A DNA stretch of 64,000 nt from Plantago ovata. Taxonomy: Eukaryota > Streptophyta > Magnoliopsida > Lamiales > Plantaginaceae. Shown piece after piece: positions 47,401 to 60,291 of the stretch (positions within the stretch are counted from its first letter, which is position 1; each line of letters begins with the position of its first letter). The stretch is taken from assembly GCA_028274465.1 (NCBI GenBank), contig CM051456.1, positions 114,753,397 to 114,817,396 on the forward strand, given 5' to 3'. The notes under the pieces are model-generated. The model had not been told where the DNA came from, searched no databases, and saw nothing but the letters and a program-made list of their open reading frames with translations. Made by a program: the position numbers and the translations under genes.

Positions 47401-49290
47401 AACAACATCTGATATCTGGCATGAACTGCGCAAGCTTCTGAATCATACTATGGACCCTGTGACCCCAAGAGGTAAAGAAAGGTATAATATAAGATGATAA
47501 AACAATACTAGAAAATGATAAGCAGGAATCAGGTGGATTTAAAAAATGCTTAACATGTTAAATAAGTTGAGGCTTATCCTCCCAAAAACCAGGTAATCGA
47601 GGATTTGTTATATCACAATCCTAGTCCAAGATGAATAATTTGGATTTAATTAACTGCCATTTCCTTTTCTCTTGATAATAAATGTAGCCTAGCCATAGCA
47701 TATTAAATATAAATTATGTAATTCTTCAAATATAATAACTTCAGTTAGACGGTCTAACGGATACGCAGGTTCAAAGAGAGGAATGTGCCTAGCACCTGGG
47801 TAGGTAGCTGTGTGATTCTTCCTAATATTTAAAGTGTGCAAATTTGGGAAGTGCACCTAACACGTAGGAGTGTGGTGGTATGGTTATCTCTATTATTTAA
47901 GGTGTGCCCAACGTTGAGACCATCTAACGCCTGCTTTTATCTTTTTCAATGCAAGGGATTAAAGTTGCTGATTGTAAAAGAAAAGATGTAAAAAAGATTA
48001 CGAGGCCCAAATAAGTCGGTCCCAGCCCCAACAGAATATGCATGGACATAGTTATCCCCGGATAGTGTCTAGTAGAGATGTTGTGCCTAGTACCAATACG
48101 GTAAAATCTTACCAGGTGCCAAAATCTGATAATCATAACGGTATAAGATAATGTACTACAGTATAACTCTCTTTTTAGATGCCTTGCTAGCTAGTATTAT
48201 CTCGCTAAGAAGAAAGAGAACTTACTGAACAGCCAACTCCCTTGTTGGAGTGAGAATTAGACATCTAATAGCCGGGCTATTCTTCGGTTTATACCACAGC
48301 CTATCCAATGTAGGTAAAGCAAAAGCAGCTGTCTGGATAGCAAACAACAAAAGATGCAATTAGATTAATCGATAAAAATTCATCCTAGTCGAAACATCCC
48401 TATCACACTACAGGAGTACATTTACAGTATATATCACCTCAGGCAACACACTATGAACTAAGTACCTTTCCAGAACCAGTAAGAGCACTTCCACATATGT
48501 CACGCCCCTGTAGCGCTACTGGTATACAAGCAGCCTAGTGATTAAGCAATCGAATTTAAGTCATCCGGTGCAAAAAAAACAACATTTAGAAACTAAACAT
48601 AAACCAGCTGGAAGTAATGTAAGAACCTGAATGGGAGTGGGCTTTTCGTATCCCAGAGCTTGGCAGGCCCTTAGCAAAGGCCTGCAAAGATGCAGGTCCA
48701 CAAAGGAATTGGAGTGGAAGGATACACCTTCAACTTTCGAAAAGAAGGGCTTAGCTTCATTGCCACTTGTGGTCGGCAAGTCATCTTCCTCTTCAGACCT
48801 ATATTCCTCCTGCACCAATTACATAATCCATCCTAAAATCACTAACTGGAACAATAATAATTAATTAATCCTAAAAACAATAATCATGTAAAATTATCAG
48901 TATAAATAATACGTAAACAATATAAAAAAAAAACAGATGAGTAATTATTAAGGGGGAGGAAATTACTTGCTGTGGTTCCTCATCAGAGTCCTCGTCACCG
49001 ATGACGGCAGCGGGGAGGGTTTCGCGAGCTCGGGCAATTTTTTGGTCGATTGAAGTTGTGCTCCGGCGAGAATGCTCGTCGACAACTGATTCCGAGTACG
49101 AAGAGAAATCCCATGGAGACTGAGTTTTCTTACTGCTCTTTGCACCTTTAGCCTCTTTGACCTCGGATTCTTCTTCTACTTCTTCGTCTTCTTCAAATTC
49201 TTCTTCTTCTTCCTCAGACTCACTATGAGCTCCGCGGGCGAATTCCTCGTCGCTCGGTGCTTCGAACACGAAAGTTTTGTCTTTCGCCAT
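42013..49290 (-). CDS. RH28: DEAD-box ATP-dependent RNA helicase 28 (19 exons)
   Basis: Nineteen exons, all in phase, join to about 746 residues: 49290-48967, 48809-48627, 48534-48466, 48332-48226, 47456-47375, 47096-46923, 46630-46482, 46385-46290, 45981-45879, 45793-45731, 45603-45542, 45337-45241, 44358-44240, 44163-44121, 43842-43741, 43379-43281, 43208-43128, 42755-42484 and 42028-42013. An acidic N-terminus is followed by the helicase core: Q motif [48 protein letters not shown] and [12 protein letters not shown] Lys/Arg/Glu-rich tail carries [17 protein letters not shown]. The tail identifies RH28, the plant DRS1/DDX27 type, needed for 60S ribosome assembly in the nucleolus. All motifs are intact. 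The last exon has only 16 bases and adds YKRK and the stop. Confidence 0.93.
42065..42126. repeat. 31-bp tandem duplication next to the last RH28 exon
   Basis: The unit beginning TCACATAGATTTTCTACAAT occurs at 42065 and again at 42096. It lies in the final intron of RH28, about 40 bases from the 16-base last exon. The copies look identical, so it is recent. Confidence 0.85.
43922..43949. repeat. Poly(C)-poly(A) tract in an RH28 intron
   Basis: A run of about 13 C is followed directly by about 17 A (plus strand) within intron 14 of RH28. Such a composite tract is slippage-prone, so its exact length in the assembly should not be trusted. Confidence 0.8.
44404..44498. repeat. (TA)n microsatellite, about 47 units, in RH28 intron 12
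   Basis: About 95 bases of uninterrupted TA lie between exons 12 and 13. The matching intron of the decayed copy at 51 kb lacks it, so it expanded after the gene duplication or was lost there. It accounts for the Ile-Tyr open frames on both strands, which are not genes. The length is likely to vary between individuals. Confidence 0.95.
45970..46117. repeat. 74-bp tandem duplication across the intron 8 acceptor of RH28
   Basis: The units 45970-46043 and 46044-46117 differ at one base (GATCT versus GATAT). Each contains the 3' splice acceptor and the first 12 bases of exon 9 (minus strand). The gene therefore carries two identical acceptors 74 bases apart. Only the one nearer the exon keeps frame; use of the distal one would add 74 bases and shift the frame. 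The decayed copy near 52.58 kb has a single unit. Confidence 0.92.
47750..48110. other. Unexplained insertion-like sequence in RH28 intron 4
   Basis: This intron stretch is less AT-rich than its neighbours. It begins TTAGACGGTCTAACGG and later reads TTGAGACCATCTAACG, which could be the ends of a degraded element. No inverted termini or target duplication could be established. Confidence 0.25.
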
Positions 49291-50900
49291 TGGAGGAGGA
49301 GCTGCTAACTGGATTAGGGCAACAGGGTTTACGCCTCATTTGGGTACAAGGGTTTTAGTTATTAGAGAGTTAGTAATTGCTAAGAACTCCCTGGTTTATC
49401 ATGAATTCAAAAAAAGAACCTTATTTTTAAAATAAAAAATGCTTCTTTTTTTTTTTTTTTAATTCTATTTTTTATGTTAATAAGGCCTTGTTTATTTTGT
49501 AAATTTTGATTTTGGTTTGTGAACTCAAAAATAGAATATTGGACTAAAGTGTAATTGTTGATCTAATGGTGTTGTTTTTGTTATTAGAGCCATTAATTGT
49601 CCTTTTTTATTTTCTTAGTGTGTATTATCGGTGTACATGGTCCTGCGACTCCTGCAATTTGTTTTAGAAGAGGAGACAGAAGAAGAAAGAAAGAAAAAAA
49701 GGTCCCATGTCCACAAATTTTGCCCCCAGAATGCTCTGAAAACTCAACTTAATATTTATGTCCCTCTCCTATCAGAACGACGCCCTACATCCATTGAGCG
49801 CATTCCCCTGGTCATAAGATCATTCTATCTAGTTCTAGAGTTGGTTTTAAGAACTCGTAATGGCAAAACTCATGTAAAATTTTAGACGTCATATTCCCAC
49901 GCAAGTACAGGTATGGGGCATGCAATGGACATGACTAAATAACTTGGAACCCATAGTAAAACGACACCCCAAGCTCGTTGAGGCCCCCCTCGCAATCATT
50001 ATCGAGCTCTTTAGGGTTGGTTTCATAGATCAATAATGAATACAATCAAGTGAAATTTTCAACTTTGGGAGGCTGGAGAGATGGGACAAAAAGTCCAATT
50101 GCAAGGGAGACATACATTTTCTTACTCCGTGCGTACCAATGTACATGGTCCTGCACTTTATTTTAAAGAAAATTTCAATGTGTACACATGTTTTATGCTA
50201 TTAGTTCAGTGTGCTTGCAAATGCTTGTTGAAAGTATTATTTGATATGATTCTGAAGTTGAAACAAATTGATTTTAAACAAAATTTATTGGTGTAGTGTA
50301 GTGTTTTAGTTGAGAAGCAAGTTAAAATTACAAAAGTAGGTGTGGTGTCTGGTGGTAAATTTAATTGAAGTACTTATTTTTAGCAGAAAAACAAAAAAAG
50401 GCAGGTAAAATCAACCATTTACTTGCTTCGCTGCTTATGAAGGTCACTTTGATTTTTTCTAGAAAAATTGCAGCGGACGTTATAATAAAAATACTAAAAA
50501 CTACTTTTATTATTCAAACAGTACAAAATTACTTTTCTAAACATTTTCAAACACAATGGAGTATAAGATTTGACTCATTGAATTTGTACATAGGACTTGA
50601 ATGTGTTTTCATAATCATGACTCACAATGTTGAAACATACTATCGTATGTGTCTCAAAACACATTTGTACTTTTTTTTTCCAGGCAGTCTGCAATAAGAA
50701 ACCCCTCCGCCTAACTTACCAGGAGGTTTTGGGCAGGTCAACGCCCAAATCCTCTCCCGGAGGCCAAACCAGTCAGCTTTTGATGTAAATGATTCCAGTT
50801 GCGCATGAGCAAAAGATGATGGTAAGTTACATTCGAAAAATAATCAACCAGTTAATGCAATGGCCTGGATTCCACGAGACAACGGTGTTACCCCCATTTC
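49291..50900. other. Promoter side of RH28 and spacer to its decayed copy
   Basis: The first few hundred bases upstream of 49290 hold the RH28 promoter (minus strand). No gene was found further on; open frames at 49631-49885 and 50365-50697 have no domain. The GC-rich stretch 50700-50760 (GGGCAGGTCAACGCCC, CTCCCGGAGG) is unlike the surroundings and marks roughly where homology to RH28 begins. Confidence 0.45.
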
Positions 50901-50904
50901 GACT

Positions 50905-53900
50905 TTCCTTAATGCCATCTCTTTCTTGCAGGCAGCAAAAGGAAATGATAGCAATTTGGTGTTAATACTTGATACATGTAGTTTTCATGCATGCTGTCAA
51001 ATTGACAAAAGTACATTCCATTCCAATACCTCTCTTCCTCGAGAATTGAGGCCACTTGCCCTTCCAATTGCTCAATTATTTGAGACCACTTACTTATGGA
51101 TTGCTCAGCAACTATTCGTCTCTTCAGATTTGGACCAACTTTTTTAAACTGCTACCATGGTACAAAAGATTTTTAGTGTAGATAATCCAAGAAATTTATA
51201 AGAAAAACACTAAGTCACACTGAAAGAGAACTCGAGCAACATTGGTGAACAAAGAGATTTCTAAAAGCAATGATCTTTTGGTCCCTCCATTTTCAAGTTT
51301 TCAGGAGGGATCTGGATAGCCAGTGTACAGTGTACACAAATATGCTTCGGGGCCATCTTTAATTTTCAGTTCTCTATGTTAACAAATAGATTTCAGAAGA
51401 GGCATCGGTTTCATAAGGAGTTACTCGGAGTCGGATCTAATAGGCCAGCTAATCACTGTGGTCATTTCACGCTATTGCTAGTGCCTTGATATATTTTGTC
51501 CAATTTTACAATGTTCAAGAGACATTTCTCATGTAACTATAAGCACAAGACCTGATAATCTAGTTCTGCACAATAATTTGCTCTAAATTTCCAAATCTAA
51601 GGAATTTTGACTTCACTAGATAAGCCAACAGAAAAGCAACTGCACAATTTAGCTTAAACCCAAAAAGTTAGAGGAAAAGGCTGATTTACTGTTTATCTGC
51701 AGGTTCTGAAGTACAAAAAAGAAATATATCAACCCAGTGCACAAATTTTATGTTCAAAGTTAATCACAGTGAGGTACACATTTGAACAATGCTGAATCTT
51801 TTTTATTTTTTAACTGAAAAGTGGGAGAAAGTAAGTGCTTACAATAGCTTTCTTAAGATAAAGATCATTATCGGAGATGAAGGTTACAGCATATCCTACT
51901 CCGCTAGCTCTGGGCCTCTGGCTGTTTGGCGCACCCGATGAGCATAACTGCACAAGAAGAAATTTAAGGAATGTTGTCATTTCATCGGTAAGGAGACATA
52001 CGAACATTAGAGGGCAACAACCTTTTTATTTAGACCGTTGCAATCAAAGAAAACACAGTGTTCTTTTATTTATTTTTTGGTGATGATTACAGAAAAGTTG
52101 ATGGCTAATGAAAACCAATCCTGTAAGCTGGTATTTACCTAGTATGATCTCGAGGACATTCAAAATTAATAACTGTTTGAACACCGATAATATCAAGACC
52201 CTGAGAAGAAAAAATAGAACGGTTAGATGGAACAAACAACAACTCACCAATGAACAAACTATACCATCAATACTATAAGTTTATTGATATCTATTCATTT
52301 TGATCAATGAACAGGAAAAGTTTATTCTTACACGAGCAGCAACGTCTGCTGCAAGTAAAAAGTCCACTTCCTTTCTCCTTAAAACCTCCAAAGTCTGTGC
52401 AGTATATTATCAACACACACTTCAACACATGGAAATTAATTAATGGAAACTCGTCCAAAAAACAAAGGTGAGAAATTACATCATAACGCTGGGCCTGGGT
52501 GAGTTTTCCATGTAGTTCAGCAGCTTTGAGGCCAACTAGCGCAAATAAAATTTTCAGCCTGTGCGCTTCGAACCCTGTTCGACTGACAAAAGAATATAGA
52601 TCTAGTTAGAAACAAAGATATTTACATATAGATACATATTAAACCGTTTTAGTGTATTCAAATAAAAAAAAAATAGACTACATATAGCCACCCTGTAGTT
52701 TGAGTTAAGTAGGAGATCCCACCAGTTTGAAAAATTACATATATGTGCTTTCTGCAAGTTATGTTATAAACTTCAGCATCCCTGCCAGGCCGATCACCCT
52801 ATCCCAGACTATTTGGCTAGCTGCTAGACGCAGCGATCAGGGATTGGTAACACTGGCATATATGCTTTACATTTTAACCTTAAAAGAATTTAAGACATAC
52901 TATTACAATAAGACTAGAAGAAAGATTGGGGCAAAAGGGAGTAGTACTTAAAAGGAACACCAATATCATTATTAGACCTAACTTCCTCATTTTGATTAGC
53001 ATAGATGTATGTGTAGTGAAGATGGGGATTTAAATCAGTGGAGAGCACCTGTAAAGGTAATCGCCATTCAGAATTCTCCCTTTACAAGTTTGAAGTGACA
53101 AAATATACCAAACGCAAGTTCAAATTTGGATGTAAAATTCACCATCTAAACAAATGAAGGAGGAGTACATATTGCTCAGACAAACCAAAAAAACAAAAGG
53201 AGAGAAGGTGAGGTGGGGGTTGCAAAATACCCGCAGGGGAATATACCATGATCCACAATCCTGCTGGGTCAATGGATCATTGTCAAGTCTTGGAAGAATC
53301 ATGACATAAATTCTAACAATTATGAGCAATTAATTTTTTTAAGTATGCTTATTGCTACCAAATAAAGTTTAACAGGTCAAGTAATGAATAGAACAAATAC
53401 AGACTAAAAGAGATAATTGACTTGATCAAGTAGTAATGCTAGAGAAGCTAGAAACTGCAAGTTCTGTGTAAGACAAGAAAAAACCTGAAAATAATCACTT
53501 GCGATGTAAATGACTTGGAGCATAAAGCAAGTAGAGCAGCTTCCCTATTTCCTTCACGTGTTCCGCGTATGCGAACCACCCTGCATACCAAATTGATTGG
53601 TTTTGCCGTAAATGTAAAGATAATTTCAACTGATGAACAAAATAAGTGTACAAAACTAAAAGTGATCAAGTAACAGAGAAACTATCCATACTTACTCTTC
53701 GCTCAATGTCACAGGCTGTGTTGTTGATGGATTTGCGGACAGCCGCAGGGGCTGATTAAGAGAAAGCTTAATAAGGTCATCAACTTCTTCTGTCATGGTA
53801 GCTGAAAACAACATTGTCTGCCTCCTTTTAGGGCACAGCGTAACCTGAATGAAATAGGGACATATTATTCCAACATTGATACTCAGAACGAAAACTGCTC

Positions 53901-56348
53901 GAATTTATTATTAAGATGGCAAGCAGAAAAAAGAAAAAAGTATTTACACCTCACCAGATTAGAATGATACTATTACATTATTATGATAGTAAAAAGAACA
54001 CCATTATAACTGCAAATTAACATAAGCAAGCTTGTTTTATTCAGTCATTAGTTTTCCATTAGAGTTTGTGATTGCATTCATCAACTACATATAACAGTAC
54101 AAATAATAGAATGTTAGATTTCTCTACAACTGACCAAAGTAGTAGGTGAACCCCGGACATTTATTTTTTATGTCCAACTCTAACATGCAGAGGTCCTTGC
54201 CTAACTGTAAACCATTTTCTGGCAAAAAAAAACTCAAACCCTGGAATACCGAGTACATGAGATCTATCAAATGAATAGAACTCTAAATGCAGACACCACC
54301 TTGAAAGATTGTGAATTCAGAGACCCGGAAACACAAGAAATTGAGGAATATTATAACTACAGTAAATTCTGAGCTGAAATCCATAATGCAACAGCCATTT
54401 ACTTGAAACATAAGTACTCAGAAGTACACTTGTTCTCAAACGAAAGGTGAATAGTTGAGTTATTAATTCTTACCAGTTGACGAATTTCATCACTAAATCC
54501 AATCTCAAGGATCTGATCGGCTTCATCCAGTATCAATATTCCCAGCTCATCCAGATGTACAGATGTAGTGTTAAGCAAGTGATCTATCATACATCTCGGA
54601 GTTGAAACTACAATATCTGGCAGTGATCTCAAGTCTATCTCTTGCATCTAGAAAAAGCTTTCATTAGCATAAAGAACTATAGAATAACAGCCCAAGTAAA
54701 CCAATCTAGACATAAAACTTCCTCCTCGAGTTAATCCGTCATTCCATCTAATAATTGCTGTCCAGGAAGCAGCATTACTGAAGACCAATTCTTGGCAAGG
54801 GGAATATACAATCAATGGCACATTTTTGTTGGGTAATTATAATATTAGTGTATTCAAATATACATAAACATATGTACATGCATATGTGCTCATATGGTTG
54901 TGCACCTGTGTTACAGTTACAAATACATTAAATGTTGACTCTTTTGTAACACCATTCCTTCTCTCCAGACACAGTAAGGATTAAAGGGAGTCAAAAATTG
55001 GAAGCACCAAATTCGCTATATATAGAAGAGTACTATAGACCCTGTGACCGCAAAAGAGAAAGAAAGATAAATTATCACATGTAGCAAATAACACAATCAT
55101 AGAAAATGATAAGCAGGAACCAGGTGGGGTTTAAATAGAAATTGCTAAACATGTTAATTTCCCACTGGCAACACCAGAAGACATCACTCTGTTTGGGCTC
55201 CAGCATAGAGGATAACAAGACCTGAATGACTGTCATATGTTGTAAGCTACACAGTTTAAGTATATTATTTGAACTTAATTGATGTCATTTACTCAGGATA
55301 TCAATGAGCATCCCGCATAATGATGAAGAAGCAGCATGCTGAAAGCCTGACATTCATAGGCACATTACGGATAAACCAAATCAAACCAACTAAAACTTTT
55401 ATCCCAGTAAAAAATCAAGGTACAAATAAGAGATACACTGGGTCATGTACAAGGAATAACACAGAAATGTGTTGTTATCAACAGGCCTAACCTACAGTCT
55501 AGCACAAGAACACCAGACTAAAATTTGCTGTTTCAAGAAGTAAAGCTGTGCGAGTCAAGGAAATGCTCGACTATAAGCAATGAGATCAACATGTAAATTA
55601 AAAGAAACAGCACTTACTCAAAAGCCAACTCCATTGTTGGGGTGAGAATTAGACACCTAATAGCTGGGCTATTCTTCAGTTTATACATCAGCCTATTCAA
55701 TGTAGGTAAAGCAAAAGCAGCTATCTGGATAGCAAACAACAAAAGATGCAATCAGTTTTAGAAATACAAATTCATCCTAGTCGAGACATCCCTATCACAC
55801 TAAAGTGAAAGTACATTTCCAAGTATATATCACCTCAGGCAACAAAATATGAACTAATCCTAGAAAAATATGTAGAGGTTCAGCACTAAGTCTCTCATAA
55901 CTGATTTAAACTGAACTTATTTGTAGTATAAAAAACGAACAAACTAATATGAACTGAACTGAAGGACCGAGCCTAAGTACCAAACTGATACGAACCGAAC
56001 TGAATTAAATAGTTTTTCAAATTAAGAGAATAGAGCCGAAGTACCTTTCCAGAACTAGTAAGAGCAGTTCCAATTCCACATATGTCACGTCCCTGTAGCG
56101 CTATTGGTATACAAGCAATCCTAATGATCAAGTAAACGAATTTAGGTCATCCGATGCAAAGACATGTCGGAATTATTAAACATAAAACGAATCCAAGTAC
56201 AGTAACAGCCTGAATTGGGGTTGGTTTTTCGTATCCCAAAGCTTGGCAGGTCCACGAAGGAATTGGAGGTGAAAGATACACCTTCCGTTGGAGAAAATGA
56301 GGGCATCGCTTCATTCGCACTCGTGGTCGGCGGTAGGTCTTCCGCCAT
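50905..56348 (-). pseudogene. Decayed tandem copy of RH28
   Basis: Segments matching RH28 exons 2-4 and 6-14 occur in order on the same strand: near 56348-56213, 56120-56043, 55730-55630, 54650-54476, 53845-53699, 53582-53486, 52580-52481, 52395-52331, 52203-52142, 51948-51843, 51150-51035 and 50940-50905. Intron sequence is also conserved, so it arose by DNA duplication, not retroposition. Damage: exon 1 (acidic N-terminus) and exon 5 (GG motif) are missing, as is everything after exon 14. A 29-base deletion in exon 2 destroys the Q motif and shifts frame. Motif I reads ALTSSGK with two extra codons upstream, and TPGRM has become TPRCM. Motif VI has G to R and R to Q changes plus an insertion leading to a stop, and ATDVAAR is now AADVAAR. 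A functional helicase is not possible. Confidence 0.9.
55875..56040 (-). mobile_element. TTCAGTTCA-family insertion in the RH28 copy, copy 3
   Basis: RH28 reads straight from GAACTAA into GTACCTTTCC at this intron edge, but the decayed copy has about 180 extra bases between those words. The insert is the reverse complement of the family at 29.2 and 40.9 kb (TTATTTGTAGTATAAAA, GAACTGAACTGAA). This empty-site comparison shows that the family is mobile. It stops only a few bases short of the old splice donor. Confidence 0.7.
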
Positions 56349-56724
56349 TGGAGAGGGACTCGAGTTTATGAGCTTGCTACTGGACTGGGGCAACAAGGTG
56401 CAAGGAAACAACTCAACTGTGTATATATATGTAAGCGTTTTTGTTAAGAGAGTAAAATTGCTAACAACTCCCCGGGTTATCTTGAATTTGGAAATAAACA
56501 AAATGAAAATATACCTTAATTTTGTTCTTAATAATTTTTTTTACCCCAAATTTAATCAATTTCATACTTCGTATTTCATATGAAATTTGACACTCAATGT
56601 ATTGGACATGCAAAATCAGTGTACTCAAATTTTTTAACTATTTGTAAAATTGTTCGATACACCACGTGACATATCCAATACGTATCGCACCCTATATTTA
56701 ACATACTCGTTACATCTATAAATA
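56349..56724. other. Former upstream region of the RH28 copy
   Basis: AT-rich sequence past the truncated 5' side of the pseudogene. The ATG-led frame at 56348 (MAEDLPPTTS) replaces the lost exon 1 by chance. Nothing else was recognised. Confidence 0.4.
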
Positions 56725-56726
56725 TA

Positions 56727-56982
56727 CTACTTCCTCTGGAAACTTAATAGTTTTACACTTTGTTTTTGTTGATTTTTTTATGTCCGGTTTGACCTCAAAT
56801 TAATCATAATTGATTACGAAAAGATTAATTTTAAAAGTTGTTATATAAATATAAGAAGTATACTTTCATAATATAATTTTTTAAATTATTTTTTCGCAAC
56901 AAATTATTATTAATTTGAGGTCAAACCGGACATCGAAAAGTCAACAAAATAAAGTGTAAAACTATAAAGTTTCGGGAGGTAG
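56727..56982. mobile_element. 256-bp Stowaway-like MITE with long inverted arms
   Basis: Arms of about 80 bp are inverted copies of each other. Each starts CTAC.TCC and includes TAGTTTTACACTTT, then GTCCGGTTTGACCTCAAATT. TA flanks both ends (56725-56726 and 56983-56984). The middle is very AT-rich and non-coding, and the whole can fold into one hairpin. Part of an arm is also seen in intron 1 of the CLV1-like gene. Confidence 0.78.
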
Positions 56983-56984
56983 TA

Positions 56985-59900
56985 CTATTTTCAATCTTCA
57001 ACCTACTTTACTATTCAACTTTAAAGAGCTCTTCCTAGGACTCTCACGAGCAAACTCAAATCTAAACACTCCGTTTTTGTTAAGAAGGCACATCATTTTA
57101 TAGGTAGGGGAGAAATAGTCATTTGCCATGTGTGTCATAAGTTCCTACTAGTCCCATCTCTACAGTAAGTAGTTATTTATACCACACAGGGTTGTGACTC
57201 AGTGACAAACTTTGATAGCGTTGAATTGAAGTATGCCTTTCTAATTATTAAACTAGTACATTACTATTTGTTCATAAAACATGAACAAAAATTTACAGAG
57301 GTTAAAGTATGCATTTCGAATTCCCTGTGATGATATGTATGATCCTAGTACATCACTATTGTTCTTAAAAACATGAACAACAAAAGAAGCAAACAACCAT
57401 AAAGACCAGTATAGTAAGAGAGTGGAAACCCATCCCGTTCAGATTTCCTATTCCCCTGAAGCAAAATGATGAAAGTTAGTACATTCTATAAACAATCCAA
57501 GAATTAACTCTCATTAGTCATTACCAACAGGCAACAGAACGGCTCATACAAAGCCCAACTCATCATTAATTTTGCTGATTTTATGATATTTTCACAAAGA
57601 TTATATCTGAATAAAAAAGAAATTAAAAGAAGAGGTGATTTATGGATTTCACAATTTGAGTATTGTATGATGCAAAAATTGACCAAGTATATCTCTGCTA
57701 GACTTTATTTTAATGTTGACGCACTACGGCATTCTACACAAAGTGGTAAAAGTGATTTTTATCTCTCGGGTATTCGATCTAAAAGGGCATCGACGTATCG
57801 TAACACTGAAACAGTGTGTTTACAACATGTAACTAGTATTCCTGATTTCTTTGAATAAGTTAGGATATAAGACCTTGGTTACAACCCTAATAGCTAGTTA
57901 ACCTTAACATATGGAGATGCAGGGGAGATATAACCCATACCGACTAGACGCAGGAAATCACTTGATGGTAATTAAAAGGTTTACATTTTGAAACACCTAT
58001 TTCAGTATGGTTGATAGTAATAAATGTATACCCATATCTTATGTCGGTTTGTTGATTATGTTGACATGGAGATTGAAGTATTTACACTGCCCCTAATAGG
58101 CCAGTAACTTTGAGTTGGTTTTCATACACCAATTTGGGAATGTCTCCATGTCAGGTTTGCTATACCTAAAAGGAACAGATCGAAGATATTAGCATAAATA
58201 ATTAGATGGAAGATGTAAAATGAAATGCATAAAAGTTATTGCTTTTAAAAAAAAAATAGACGAGGCTCTTGCTTGCATAGTTTTCTTATTAAAACAATAC
58301 GTCTATTCGTTTTGATTTCAAATTTGGCCAAGACTTGCTTGCTACATCAATTGAACACCAAATATTAGTTGGTAACTTATAAACTAGATACTACACTTAC
58401 TTTTAAACAATTTGTGACAAAATCCACTTAACCTGTCAACTTTAGGCATGCACTTATTGCCCACTAACCCAGTTCGTTTTAAACATTTGATCTCTACATA
58501 AATAAACCACACACACGGTCTATGTTTGATGACCCTCGAGCACTGAAGTTTCATGATTATCTTGTAGTTGAGACTTAGAGACTAAGATAGATACCACACT
58601 ATTGGTATGTTCGAGAGCGAATAAATGAAAGTTGGGTGATGTTATAAACCAATGCATGCATTTCATGTTCTTATATGTGCATTACGTGGATACGCTAAAT
58701 TTCTCCAAACACCTAAGCAATCCCAGATTTAGATTTAAGTCTGGAGTACAAGCATAAATGCATAATTCATGTACTGCCACCAGCCACCAATCTGCCCAGT
58801 CAGGATACCAACCACCGAGCGGGCGTTAAATGGTGAAAGGACTAAAACCTCGATTTTGAAATCTGCATTTATTTCCTATATGCAAACACTGAAACAGTCA
58901 TACACTTGTAACACGTGAGCAACGACCCTTTGTCGTTATAGTTACTCTTCTGATCATAGTTCACACAATGGCCAGTTAAATTGCATTGTCGGTTTACCGC
59001 TTTGAGTCTTTTGGACCCTGTTTGTTGTATCTGAACTAAAATGATGTCAACTGAATTTATTTTTTGTAATATAGATATAAGTCAAATTTACATCGAACTA
59101 TCTTTTAAGCTAAATTTATTTAGATATAAACTAAATAAATTTGAACTGAACTAGACCGATAAATAAAATTTAGTTTTTTAATACGAATCATGCAAAACAA
59201 GGCCTAACTATTATCTGATATTTGATGGTGCGCATGACTTGCATTAGAGGGAAAGTTGTACTTTTTCGCAAACTGCATTAGTTTAGATCTTTCCTGAATC
59301 TTAACAATACAATAATTATATTGGTAGGTACACAGACCCATCGTATGTTCTATTCTTTTCCTAATTCCGTATGGTTCAAATATCTTAATTAATCATAACA
59401 TCACCCAGATATTCAAACATTAATTAATTTTAACCACAAATCAATCCCATTACGAAACCTTTTCTAACTAATGGTTTTGATTAACCAATGAACATTGAAG
59501 TCGGAATTGGAGTTTCAGTACCAATACAATAAGGCAATAACGAACCTCTTTTTGACATGTTAGCAGGACAAAGCGTGATGGAGATTCATAACCAAACATT
59601 GACATCATGGGCTAGTTACACACTTACACTCACTCATGGACCTTAGCTAATCCATACATTCTCACATTTGCATTCTAAATTTTAAGAGAGTTTCTGTGGA
59701 CACATTTGAACAATAAACGTTTGTGACTGGCATTGCTATACATCGTTGATCAACAATTTAGTTCAGTTCAGACATAAACGAGACAACTACGATCCTTTAT
59801 GAATTACTACTAACATAGCATTGAAGTTTTCCAGATGAACAGAGACAGAGTAGTAGTACCAGTAACACAAACAGAGCTCATAATTAAACCAGACTGCATT

Positions 59901-60180
59901 TCATACTATTAGCAGTTTAGCACCATGTTATTATCAGGCTATATACACAGAATACAAACAGATATTGCTAAGAAGAAGAATTACAAAGCACAGCTTAAAT
60001 TAGCTCCAAAATTCCAAATAGCATTACACTGTACAATAACGACGACACTGGCCGTTCACTTGAAAATTGGATATGTATAAGCCAAAATGTAACCTGCTAT
60101 ATTTTATACTTTTAAGCATGAAAAACAAAAAAGAAAAAAGAGGACAAAATCAGTTTTATCACAAAACCACACTCTCCAGA
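56985..60180. other. Gene-poor intergenic DNA
   Basis: No gene was recognised in about 3.2 kb. Open frames at 57504-57686 and 57583-57858 have no domain. Near 59016-59203 the ends GGACCCTGTTTGTTGTA and (reversed) AGGCCTTGTTTTGCATG are weak inverted repeats enclosing AT-rich sequence, perhaps an old MITE. The last 200-250 bases are the likely 3' UTR of the next gene. Confidence 0.4.
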
Positions 60181-60291
60181 ATTACAGCAGAAACGGTCCA
60201 AATTCAATTCAATTCGACAGCCACCGCTCCGCAATTGAACGATTGATTCTCAGGCTCAGCAGCAGCAAATTCGGAAAATTCATTCATCTTC

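Noticed and set aside
57583-57858. 91-residue plus-strand frame in the 57-kb gene-poor region
   Set aside because: Composition and lack of any domain, splice partner or promoter context suggest a chance frame.
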